From Rhea pennata (lineage: Eukaryota > Chordata > Aves > Rheiformes > Rheidae): a stretch of DNA of 64,000 nt. Below are positions 56,423 through 64,000 of this stretch, piece by piece; the stretch's first letter is position 1, and the number at the start of each line of letters is the position of its first letter. The stretch lies in the NCBI RefSeq assembly GCF_028389875.1, contig NC_084663.1, positions 215,226,876 to 215,290,875 on the forward strand, in the 5' to 3' direction. The position numbers were made by a program, and so were the translations under genes. Under the pieces are notes generated by a model. The model did not search any database. It was not told where the DNA came from and saw only the letters and a list, made by a program, of their open reading frames with translations.

Positions 56423-58301
56423 GTGAGCGCCCGGGGTGGTGGTGGTGGTGGTGGGGGGGGGGGGGGGGGGGGGGGGGTTGCACCGGGAACCGGGCGCGGG
56501 GATTGCACCGCGGACGGCGTTGCACCGCGCTTCGGGGGAGGGATTTGCACCGGGGGCGGAGCTGCACCGGGCCTGGGGGGTGCGGGCGGGGGGGGGGGGT
56601 TGCACCGGGGGTGGGTGGGTGTGTGTGTGGGGGGGGGGGGATCGCACGGAGGCGGGGAGAGCCTGCACCGGCGGGGAGGGGGGTTACTGCACCGGGAGGA
56701 ACATCCGCCCGGGGGGGGGGGAGGGACGGGACGTGCACGGGGAGAGGCCGCGATCCCAGCCCGGGATCGGTCCCGGGGCCCCACTGCACGCACAGCGCCA
56801 GGCCCTGCCCCCCAGGGCCCATTGCACCCACAGGCCCTGCACCGAGGGCCCCATTGCACCCGCAGCACCAGGCCCTGCCCCCCAGGTCCCATTGCACCCA
56901 CAGGCCCTGCCCCCCAGGTCTTATTGCACACACACCCCAGGTCCTGACCCCAGGTCCCATTGCACCCACAGGCCCTGCACCGAGGGCCCCATTGCTCCCA
57001 CAGCACCAGGCCCTGCCCCTCATGTCCCATTGCACCCACAGGCCCTGCCCCTGGGGCCCCATTGCACCCACACCTCAGGCTCTGCCCCCTCCAGGTCCCA
57101 TTGCACCCTCTGCACCAGGCCCTGCCCCCCAGGTCCCATTGCACCCACAGGCTCTGCCCCCCAGGTCCCATTGCACCCACACCCCAGGTCCTGACCCCAG
57201 GTCCCGTTGCACCCACAGCGCCAGGTCCTGCCCCCCAGGTCCCATTGCACCCTCTGCATCAGGCACTGCCCCCCAGGTCCTATTGCACCCACAGGCCCTG
57301 CCCCCCAGGTCCCATTGCACCCACACCCCAGGTCCTGACCCCAGGTCCTATTGCACCCACAGCGCCAGGTCCTGCCCCCCAGGTCCCATTGCACCCTCTG
57401 CACCAGGCACTGCCCCCCAGGTCCTGTTGCACCCACAGACCCTGCCCCCCAGGTCCCATTGCACCCACACCCCAGGTCCTGACCCCAGGTCCCATTGCAC
57501 TCACAGCGCCAGGTCCTGCCCCCCAGGTCCCATTGCACCCACAGGCTCTGCCCCCCAGGTCCCATTGCACCCACACCCCAGGTCCTGACCCCAGGTCCCA
57601 TTGCACTCACAGCGCCAGGTCCTGCCCCCCAGGTCCCATTGCACCCTCTGCATCAGGCCCTGCCCCCCAGGTCCTATTGCACCCACAGGCCCTGCCCCCC
57701 AGGTCCCATTGCACCCACACCCCAGGTCCTGACCCCAGGTCCTATTGCACCCACAGCGCCAGGTCCTGCCCCCCAGGTCCCATTGCACCCTCTGCACCAG
57801 GCACTGCCCCCCAGGTCCTGTTGCACCCACAGACCCTGCCCCCCAGGTCCCATTGCACCCACACCCCAGGTCCTGACCCCAGGTCCCATTGCACCCACAG
57901 CGCCAGGCCCTGACCCCCGGGTCCCGTTGCACCCAAGGACGGGGCTCTTGCTTGCCCGCTGCGCCCGTGCGGGTTTGGGCCGTCTCGGTGCCGTCGGGCT
58001 GCGGGTTCCCCCGGCGGGAGCGGGTGCCGGCGCGCGGGCGCCGGGCTGACGCGCGGGCGCCCGCGCAGGCGTGCACTGCGGCAACTACATCACGTCGCAC
58101 GGGCTGGCGCTCAACTGCTGCACGGACCTGACGTGGTTCGAGCACATCGTGCCCTGCGGGCTGGAGGGCAAAGGCGTCACGTCGCTGAGCCGCGAGCTGG
58201 GCAGGCACGTCGCCGTCGCCGACGTCCTCGAGCCCTTCCTCGACTCCTTCCAGGAGGTCTTCGACTGCACCCTGGTCTTCGCGGAGGAGCCGGCGCCGTA
58301 G
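55969..58301 (+). CDS. LIPT2: Octanoyl-[acyl carrier protein]:protein N-octanoyltransferase, mitochondrial; two exons, complete
   Basis: LIPT2 moves the octanoyl group from mitochondrial acyl carrier protein to the GCSH H-protein, the first committed step of lipoate attachment for the 2-oxoacid dehydrogenases and glycine cleavage. Exons 55969-56422 and 58069-58301 join in phase (G|GC, Gly152) to 228 residues, against 231 in human. The LipB family features are [20 protein letters not shown] (about 81-100), [18 protein letters not shown] with the expected catalytic Lys147, and [16 protein letters not shown] with the expected nucleophile Cys181. These correspond to E. coli LipB Lys135 and Cys169. 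The N-terminus is Arg-rich without acids up to Glu18, fitting mitochondrial import. The first 80 residues are unusually Ala/Arg-rich from GCG codons. The ATG follows a GGC repeat and GC-rich leader and matches the family start. KCNE3 follows on the same strand. Confidence 0.96.
56436..56477 (+). repeat. (GGT)n followed by 25-base G run
   Basis: Five GGT units run into an uninterrupted 25-base G run starting 31 bases after the LIPT2 donor site. Such a run can form G-quadruplex structures in DNA and RNA and is error-prone in sequencing, so its exact length is uncertain. Confidence 0.88.
56790..57930. repeat. Higher-order minisatellite in the LIPT2 intron, 144-bp period
   Basis: The basic unit is about 33-38 bases with CCCAGGTCCCATTGCACCCA. 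Units are grouped: the marker AGCGCCAGG falls at 57,217, 57,361, 57,505, 57,611, 57,755 and 57,899, so steps are 144, 144, 106, 144 and 144. The 106-base step lacks about one basic unit. Copies are close to identical, which suggests recent homogenisation. Confidence 0.93.
58069..58301 (+). CDS. LIPT2: LIPT2 coding exon 2
   Basis: The exon encodes [20 protein letters not shown] through HIVPCGLEG to FAEEPAP and TAG. The acceptor CCCGCGCAG| has hardly any T in its upstream tract. A candidate branch point CTGAC lies at 58,046-58,050, 19 bases before the exon. The Cys in PCG is the catalytic position. Confidence 0.94.
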
Positions 58302-58328
58302 CGCTGACCGTCCCCGACGGAGACCGGC

Positions 58329-58334
58329 AATAAA
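58329..58334 (+). terminator. LIPT2: LIPT2 polyadenylation signal AATAAA
   Basis: The plus strand reads CCGGCAATAAACGGGGG, starting 28 bases after the last base of the LIPT2 stop codon. The resulting 3' untranslated region would be only about 45-60 bases. Confidence 0.75.
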
Positions 58335-58529
58335 CGGGGGCGGCCGTTGCCGTTGCCCAAACGTCCCGGAGCCGTTCCACTTCCTCCATGTCCCTCTTCC
58401 TCGGGCGCCCGTCACCGGGGCCTTGGGGCACCTCTTTGCGCCGGGCGCTGGGAAAGGGCTGTACGCACCAGTGCTGCTCCGGGGGCTTCTTCCCCCCCCC
58501 CTTCCCCCAGACCCCTCCAGGACCCCCAG

Positions 58530-60225
58530 GGTGGGTGTGGGATGTCCCAGAGTGGATGTGGGACCCCCAGGGAGGCCGTGAGACCCCTGGGGAGGCTGTG
58601 GGACCCCCCCGGGGCAGCTGCGGGACCCCTGAGTGGGTATGAAACCTCCCTGGGCAGCCAGTTCCCCTATGATGGGTGCGGGACCCCCCCCCCCCGAGTG
58701 GCTGTGGGGAGGATGTGGGACCCTTGAGCAGGGGGTGGGAGCCCTGAGGTGGGTGCAGGACCCATCAGGGTGAATTTGGGACCCCCTGAGGAAGCTGCAG
58801 GACCCCCCTGGGGTCGTTGCGTGACCTCTTGGGTGGATATGGGACCCCTGAGCAGGGTGCAGGACCCCCGAGGTGGGTGCAGCACACGCCAGGGCAGGAG
58901 CGAGACCCCCAGAGCGGGTGTGGGACCCCTGAGGAGGCTGCAGAACCCCAGGGGGCAGGAATGAGACCCCCAGGGTGGCTGGGGGACCCCGATGTGGATA
59001 CAAGACCCTCCTAGGTGGGTGCAGGACCCCTCTGGGGAGGATGCGGGACCTCTGGGTAGTGTGTGGGACCCCCGGGGTGGGTACAGGACTCCTCAGGGTG
59101 GATGCAGGACCCCCTGAGGAGGGTGCAGGACCTCCATGGGGCAGCTGTGGGACCCCTGAGCAGGGTGCAGGACCCCCGAGGTGGGTGTGGGACCCCCAGG
59201 GTTTGTGCAGGATGCCCCCGGGGGGCAGTGAGACCCTCAGAGTGGCAGCAGGAGCCCTGAGCTGGGTATCAGACACCCCCAGTGGGGTGTGGGACCCCCC
59301 CAGGAGGCAGTGGGATTCCCCTGGGGAGGATGTGGGACCCCTGAGCAGGGTGCAGGAGCCCCGAGGTGGCTGCAGGACCCCCCGGGAAGGCCGTGGGACC
59401 CCCCGGGAGGGTATAGGACCCTTGAGTAGAGTGCGGGACACCCCAGGGCGAGTGTGAGACTCCCCGGGGCAGGAGCAGGACCTGACGGGAGGCAGTGGGA
59501 CCCCCGGGGTGGGTGCTGGACCCCCTGGGGGAGGAGCAGGACCTGCAAGGAGGCAGCAGGACCCCCCCGGGAGGATACAGGACCCCTGAGCAGGGTGCGG
59601 GACACCTCAGGGCGAATGTGAGACCCCCCCCCCCCGGGGCAGCAGCGGGACCCCCCGGGGCAGGTGCGGGACCCCCCTGGGGAAGGAGCAGGACCCCCCA
59701 GGAGGCTGCGGGACCCCTCGGGGCAGGTGCGGCACCCCCCGGGGAGGCTGCGGGACCCCCCGGGGAGGCAGAGGGACCCCCCGAGCTGGGTGCGGGATCC
59801 CCCGGGGTGGGTGCGGAACCCCCCCGCGGAGGCAGAGGGACCCCCCGGGGAGGCTGCGGGGCCCCCCGTGGAGGCAGCAGCGAGACCACCCGCGGAGGCT
59901 GCGGGACCCCTCGGGGCAGGTGCGGCACCCCCCGGGGAGGCTGCGGGACCCCCCGGGGAGGCAGCGGGGCCCCCCGCGGAGGCAGCAGCGAGACCACCCG
60001 CGGAGGCTGCGGGACCCCTCGGGGCAGGTGCGGCACCCCCCGGGGAGGCTGCGGGACCCCCCGGGGAGGCAGAGGGACCCCCCGAGCTGGGTGCGGGATC
60101 CCCCGGGGTGGGTGCGGAACCCCCCCGCGGAGGCAGAGGGACCCCCCGGGGAGGCTGCGGGACCCCCCGGGGAGGCAGCGGGGCCCCCCGCGGAGGCAGC
60201 AGCGGGGCCCCCCGGGGCGGGCGGG
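58530..60225. repeat. Minisatellite between LIPT2 and KCNE3, unit about 30 bp, higher-order copies
   Basis: Units of the type GGGACCCC(C/T)GGGGTGGGTGCAG repeat across 1.7 kb. In the right half larger blocks are copied: CCGAGCTGGGTGCGGGATCC occurs at about 59,781 and 60,082 (301 bases apart), and AGCAGCGAGACCACCCGCGG at about 59,876 and 59,984 (108 bases apart). Long open frames on both strands are repeat products. Confidence 0.92.
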
Positions 60226-60420
60226 CGGCGGCTCGGCCCCGCGAGGGGGAGGAGGCAGCGCGGCCCGGGCCGGCCCCGGCGAGGGCCGAGCCGCCGCCGC
60301 CGCGATGCTCCCGCAGTCGCGGCTCGGCGCGGCGGCGGCAGCGGAGGGCGGCGCCGGCCGGTGAGTGACCGTCCCCGGCCCCTCGGGGCGCCTCGGAGCC
60401 CTCGGGGGGGCCCGCGGCAC
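60226..60420 (+). promoter_or_regulatory. KCNE3: Probable KCNE3 CpG-rich promoter and leader
   Basis: Non-repetitive, CpG-dense sequence begins where the minisatellite ends and contains CCGCCGCCGCCGCGATG followed by a consensus donor at 60,361. It is the likely transcript start region of KCNE3. No TATA box is seen. Confidence 0.5.
60305..60360 (+). CDS. KCNE3: Possible KCNE3 upstream coding exon (N-terminal extension)
   Basis: An ATG at 60,305 (G at -3) opens a frame that reaches a GTGAGT donor at 60,361. Splicing to the pyrimidine-rich acceptor CCTTCCCCGCAG| at 60,644 joins it in frame to the conserved KCNE3 start, adding 23 residues (MLPQSRLGAAAAAEGGAGR plus LGAR). The intron would be 284 bases. 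In human the start lies in the downstream exon, so the extension may be untranslated leader or a real isoform. Confidence 0.35.
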
Positions 60421-60657
60421 AAGGCCTCCGGGACGCCCCCAACCTCGGGGTGCTTCGATCCCCCCTCCTCACCCCCGAAATCTGGGGAAGGGGCTGCCTC
60501 AACCCCCCCCCTTCCTCCCAACCCCACCTTGCTCCTGCTCTTGCTTTGCACCGCGGGAGGCGTTGGAAGGACCCCCCCTACCCCCACCCCCGGGGGGGTC
60601 CCCAGGCGCCCCAGCCCGCGGACGCCCCCTCGCCTTCCCCGCAGCCTCGGGGCGCGC

Positions 60658-60936
60658 ATGGAGGCGACGTGGCAGCGGAGCCTGCACGCCGTGCTGCGCG
60701 CCCTCAACCAGACGGCGCCCGGCGCGGCCGCCTGCGGCTCCGACCGGCCGGCGGCCCGCGACGCCGGCGGCCGCCCGGGCCGCCACGACAACGCCTACAT
60801 GTACATCCTCTTCGTCATGACGCTCTTCGCCGCCACGGTGGGCAGCCTCATCCTGGGCTACACGCGCTCCCGCAAGGTGGACAAGCACAGCGACCCCTAC
60901 CACGTCTACATCAAGAACCGGGTCTCCATGATCTGA
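60658..60936 (+). CDS. KCNE3: Potassium voltage-gated channel subfamily E regulatory subunit 3 (MiRP2), complete
   Basis: KCNE3 is a single-pass plasma-membrane beta subunit that keeps KCNQ1 open in epithelia and also modulates KCNQ4 and Kv3.4. The 92 residues (103 in human) comprise an extracellular N-terminus opening MEATWQRSLHAVLRALNQT with one glycosylation sequon (Asn17), a transmembrane helix from about 47 to 68 (MYILFVMTLFAATVGSLILG) and the conserved cytoplasmic tail RSRKVDKHSDPYHVYIKNRV-SMI. Thr60-Val61 match the human activation pair Thr71-Val72. The human Asp54-Asp55 pair is His43-Asp44 here. The region between residues 20 and 42 is Ala/Arg/Gly-rich and poorly conserved. The coding frame is in one exon with an acceptor 13 bases before the ATG. 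It follows LIPT2 on the same strand, as in other vertebrates. Confidence 0.96.
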   Translation: MEATWQRSLHAVLRALNQTAPGAAACGSDRPAARDAGGRPGRHDNAYMYILFVMTLFAATVGSLILGYTRSRKVDKHSDPYHVYIKNRVSMI

Positions 60937-61680
60937 GGACCCGGAGAAGGTCCGCGGTCGAGCGCGGCTCCAACGCCGCGCGGGGAAACGCGCTGCGCGG
61001 GGAAGTGCACCGCGCTCCCGCGGCGAGCGGATGGGGACAGGGACCGACTTGGGGCTGGGGGGGGGGACACTTTAATGGGGGAAAATTCGCCCGGCCCGAC
61101 GGCCGAAGGAGGCCGCGGGCTTCGTGGCTGTAGAGCTGGGCTGGGCTGCCGTTTTCTCGCCGGGAATTAAAGGAGTTGGCGCTTTCCGGAGGCTTCGGCT
61201 CTGCTTCTTCTCCGAGCGGGCGGCCGGCGCCGTTCGGCACCTTGGCGTGCTTCAGCCTGGCCGGGGATGGAGCGAGCCGCGGGCGCCGGAGCCCCTTGGT
61301 CCCCGCCGCCGGCCCCGAGCATCGCCGAAGCCTGGCCGGAGGCGTCCTGCTCCGTGTCCCCCGAAGTCCCGGCGCTCCGGGGACGCTGATGTCGGAGTCT
61401 TTCCTGCTTCCTTCCTGCCGCCCGCTGCCGGCTGTAGCTTTGCCCTTTTGTCCCACGGGTCTCCGGCGCGTTTTCCACGGCGCCGGGGCTGGGAAGGGGA
61501 CGTTCTTGGGCTCTCTTTCGGGCACGGCTGGGAGCGTCGGCACTGCGGGAAGAGCGGTGAAGGGCGACGGGTTCCCGAGAGGCTGCGCCCTGTTTGCTTT
61601 GCGGTCGTCGCGGTGGGAAAAGAAAATAAACCCCTGCGGGAGCTTGATCTGCAAATAAAGCGGAGGAGCCGGGCCGGCCC
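60937..61680 (+). other. KCNE3: Probable KCNE3 3' untranslated region
   Basis: GC-rich sequence downstream of the KCNE3 stop without a supported further frame. ATTAAA at 61,165-61,170 and AATAAA at 61,625-61,630 and 61,654-61,659 are candidate ends. Confidence 0.45.
61625..61659 (+). terminator. KCNE3: Paired AATAAA signals, likely KCNE3 end
   Basis: Two canonical AATAAA hexamers lie 29 bases apart in otherwise GC-rich DNA, about 690-720 bases after the KCNE3 stop codon. Confidence 0.5.
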
Positions 61681-62830
61681 GGCGCCTGCCGGCTCCTCGG
61701 GGTGTTCCCGGGCTCCCTTGGCTCGGGTTTCCTCCACCTCCGGGGCCGTCGCCCTCCCCGAGACGCTCGTCTCCTCCGGCTTGCGTGACTCTGTTACAGC
61801 AGGGCACGTCTTAAAAAGCTGCAAAAATGCTGCTTCTCCCCGAAACAGAAGACCCCTGCGGGAGGGGGCGGGAGGGGGGAGAATGCTGGGAAAGCCTCCA
61901 GCGGTGAGCATCGTCCCTCCGATTTCTTCTCCACGGACCCAGCGAGTCCCACCACGTGCGTTTTCATGCTGAATAAGGTCTGGAAAGAGCCGCTTTAAAT
62001 GGAGCTGCGACCCCGCGGCGGCTCTGCGAGAGCCGTCCCGGCGCGGGCGAGCGAGCGCCGCCGGCCGAACGCGTCCTTCTGCCGCATCGCTCGGGAGACC
62101 GGGCTCGTGCAACGGCTTTGTAGCTGCAACCAGCTTAATGGGAGCTTCCAAACAGGTAGGAAAACCTCCGGGGGTTGGAGCTGGGCTAGGGGGAAAAACA
62201 TTTTCCAGGATTTATCCAGGATTTTTGGTCTGGGGGCCTGCAGCAGCGAAGCTCGGGTAGGACCTCGGGCGCAGCGGCCGCGCCTGGACCTAGAGGAGGG
62301 CGTCGAGACGTCGTCGCCGCGGGACTCGGAGGCTGACCTTGCCTGAACGGGAGCCGTGGGCGCAGCGCCGCGGCCGTCGGGGGCCGGCGTGCGGCGGCTT
62401 GTTCCGGGAACTGCTTCGCTACCGGGCGTGTTGATAAGAAACGTGCCGGGTTAATTCGTAGTAACACGGTGCCTGATAAGCGATGGGCTCTGCAAGAGGC
62501 GCCAGCGGACGCCGGGAAAGGCTGAGCGAGCCGTGCGGGGAGCCTCCGGCACGTCGGGGCTTAGGGTTTGGGATGGAGACTTTGCTCTGGGGTAGGGAGA
62601 GGACTGCACATGGGGAGCTGCCAGTGCAAGAGAGCGGGTCAGGATTCGGGGGAAACCAGCGCTGGCCAAGGGTGCTGGCGGGCAGAGATGGAGCAGGCAG
62701 CCGGCTGGGCCAGGGCGGGCTGGGCTCCTGGGGACGGAGCCCGTGGCGGACGGTTTCTCCTGGGAACTATAAAGGCCAGGGCAAGGGAAAGGGAGAGAGC
62801 TCACAGCTCGCTGCTGTGCGTAGACATGCC
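61681..62830. other. GC-rich DNA downstream of KCNE3, no recognised gene
   Basis: CpG-dense around 61.99-62.45 kb. Synteny would place PGM2L1 next on the plus strand, but no frame here resembles its N-terminus. A CCAAACAG|GTAGGA donor-like site at about 62,154 could end a non-coding exon. Its identity is open. Confidence 0.35.
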
Positions 62831-62834
62831 CAAC

Positions 62835-62962
62835 GAGCATCCCTGCACTACAGCGGTTGAACATTGGATAAATGTTCCTGCACTACAGTGGTTGGACATC
62901 GGATGAGCATCCCCGTCAGTGCACAGGTTTGAGGCTGGGTGAGCATCCTCTGCGCTGTAGCA
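62835..62962. repeat. Short minisatellite, period about 35 bp, four copies
   Basis: GAGCATCCCTGCACTACAG-like units start at 62,835, about 62,870, 62,905 and 62,941, giving steps of 34-36 bases. The array stops exactly where the CR1 copy begins. Confidence 0.85.
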
Positions 62963-62964
62963 GA

Positions 62965-63787
62965 AGGACCTGGGGAATTACAGGCCAGTCAGCCTCAGCT
63001 CCATCCCTGGAAAGGTGATGGAACAGCTCATCCTGAATGTCATCTGTAAGTATGTGAAGGATAAGAAGGTGGTTGGGAGTAGTCTGCGTGGATTCACCAA
63101 GGGACATCATGCTTAATGAACCTGAAAGCCTTCTGCGATGGAATGACTGGCTGGGTAGGTGAGGGGAGAGCAGTGGACGTTGTGTACCTTGACTTCAGCA
63201 AGGCTTCTGACACTGTCTCCCATAACATCCTCCTAGAGAAGCTCAGGAGGTGTGGGTTAGACGAGTGGACAGTGAGGTGGACTGAGAACTGGCTGAAAGG
63301 CAGAGCTCAGAGGGTCGTCGTCAGTGGCATGGAATCCAGTTGGAGGCCTGTGGCTAGTGGAGTCTCTCAGGGCTCGGTACTGGGTCCCATCCTGTTCAAC
63401 TTCTTCATCAGTGACCTGGATGAGGGGACAGAGTGCCTCCTCAGCAAGTTTACTGATGATCCCAAGCTGGGAGGATTTTGTGGCTGACACACCTGAGGGC
63501 TGTGCTGCCATTCAGAGAGACCTGGAGAGCTGGGTGGAGAGGAACCTCCTGAGGTTCAACGAGGGCAAGTGCAGAGTCCTGTCCCTACGGAGGAATAACC
63601 CTGGGCACCAGTACAGGCTGGGGGCTGATCTTCCGGAAAGCAGCTGTGGAGAAGGACCTGGGAGTCCTGGTAGACAGCTGTTTGACCATTAGCCACGTTC
63701 AGGAAGATGACCTTTCTCCTCTCCTCAGCCCTGGGGAGGCCACATCTGGAGTACTGTCCAGTTCTGGGCTCCTCAGTACAAGAGACC
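62965..63787 (+). mobile_element. CR1 LINE, reverse-transcriptase part, plus orientation
   Basis: The segment carries GGGAATTACAGGCCAGTCAG and a 123-codon frame with reverse-transcriptase landmarks: [20 protein letters not shown] (motif A), [20 protein letters not shown] (motif B) and FTDDPKLGG (motif C, usually FADD). It continues in CR1 order to CTCCTCAGTACAAGAGAC and then stops abruptly. It is 5'-truncated and broken in frame. Confidence 0.93.
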
Positions 63788-64000
63788 TGCATGAGTTTCA
63801 GTTTGTGGCCATTGCCTCTTGTCTTATCACTGGCACCACTGAAAAGAGTCTGACCCCATCACCTTGACACCCTCCCTTCAGGTACTTGTACACAGCGATA
63901 AAACCCCCTTTCAGCCTTCTCTTCTCTAGGCCCAGCTCTTGCAGCCGTTCCTCATAGGGCAGGTGCTCCAGCCCTATCATCATCTTTGTAGCCCTGTGCT
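63788..64000 (-). mobile_element. CR1 3' segment in inverted orientation, running off the window
   Basis: From about 63,788 the sequence reads as the reverse complement of the CR1 3' region, for example GAGGAACGGCTGCAAGAGCT and AAGTACCTGAAGGGAGGGTG on the minus strand. In element coordinates it starts just past where the plus-oriented part ends, so the two parts look like one element with an internal inversion. The far end lies beyond the window. Confidence 0.88.

Larger units (their letters stand above)
56423..58068 (+). other. LIPT2: LIPT2 intron, mostly minisatellite
   Basis: A 1,646-base intron. The first 350 bases are G-rich, with GGT units, a 25-base G run and several GGGTTGCACCGGG-type units. 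The next 1.1 kb is a higher-order repeat field, and about 130 bases of unique GC-rich sequence lead to the acceptor. Confidence 0.9.

Noticed and set aside
54085-57216. Several minus-strand frames rich in Gly (119, 120, 131, 111 and 479 codons)
   Set aside because: They translate the C-rich minisatellite and the GC-rich LIPT2 first exon in antisense. All frames stay open because the repeat lacks stops, so length is no evidence of coding.
56790-57930. Regularly spaced repeats that recall a CRISPR array
   Set aside because: The 'spacers' are themselves repeat units, the genome is avian and no Cas gene exists. This is a higher-order minisatellite.
57501-59441. 646-codon open frame on the minus strand, the longest in the window
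   Set aside because: It runs antisense through the LIPT2 intron repeats, LIPT2 exon 2 and the downstream minisatellite. Its protein is made of repeat products such as [15 protein letters not shown].
59237-60791. Long minus-strand frames (421, 394 and 383 codons) and plus-strand frames (289, 234 and 338 codons) near KCNE3
   Set aside because: They are translations of the roughly 30-bp minisatellite in different frames. Only the last 92 codons of the plus-strand frame match a known protein, KCNE3.
61252-62151. Minus-strand 299-codon frame downstream of KCNE3
   Set aside because: It lies in GC-rich DNA, shows no recognisable domain and overlaps other equally long frames in both directions.
61999-62346. 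Possible first exon of PGM2L1, the next gene by synteny
   Set aside because: The plus-strand frame (MELRPRGGSARAV and onward) does not resemble the PGM2L1 N-terminus, and no other frame nearby does.

Overview
The window is avian nuclear DNA. It holds several chicken-repeat-1 (CR1) LINE copies with the typical short 3' tail made of GATTCTAT-like octamers. It also holds three vertebrate genes in the order known from the human 11q13 neighbourhood (POLD3, LIPT2, KCNE3). The species cannot be named from the sequence. I saw no tRNA, rRNA, CRISPR array, bacterial operon or endogenous retrovirus.

Layout. 1-13.2 kb: gene-poor flank with two minisatellites (1-650, 2.46-2.89 kb), GC-rich islands (about 0.65-1.66 and 8.70-9.25 kb) and old CR1 pieces. 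No protein-coding gene could be supported there. 13.2-42.4 kb: the complete POLD3 gene on the minus strand. All 12 coding exons have consensus splice sites and matching phases and give a 462-residue protein. Its introns are AT-rich and carry CR1 copies and simple repeats, and its promoter lies in a CpG island with E2F-type sites. 42.7-53.6 kb: intergenic DNA with three CR1 fragments, a MIR-like relic and an unexplained GC-richer block (47.35-48.38 kb). 53.6-62.5 kb: a very GC-rich domain with LIPT2 (two exons, 228 residues) and KCNE3 (92 residues in one coding exon, perhaps 115 with an upstream exon), both on the plus strand. These genes sit among three minisatellite fields: upstream of LIPT2, filling most of its only intron, and between LIPT2 and KCNE3. 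62.8-64.0 kb: a short minisatellite and a CR1 copy whose 3' part is inverted.

Function. POLD3 is an accessory subunit of DNA polymerases delta and zeta. LIPT2 starts mitochondrial protein lipoylation. KCNE3 is a beta subunit of voltage-gated potassium channels. They are neighbours by conserved synteny, not parts of one pathway. I found no convincing new biological system. The most notable signals are the change from AT-rich to GC-rich DNA between POLD3 and LIPT2, higher-order minisatellites with 144-bp spacing inside a mitochondrial-enzyme gene, a possible in-frame N-terminal extension of KCNE3, and the inverted CR1.
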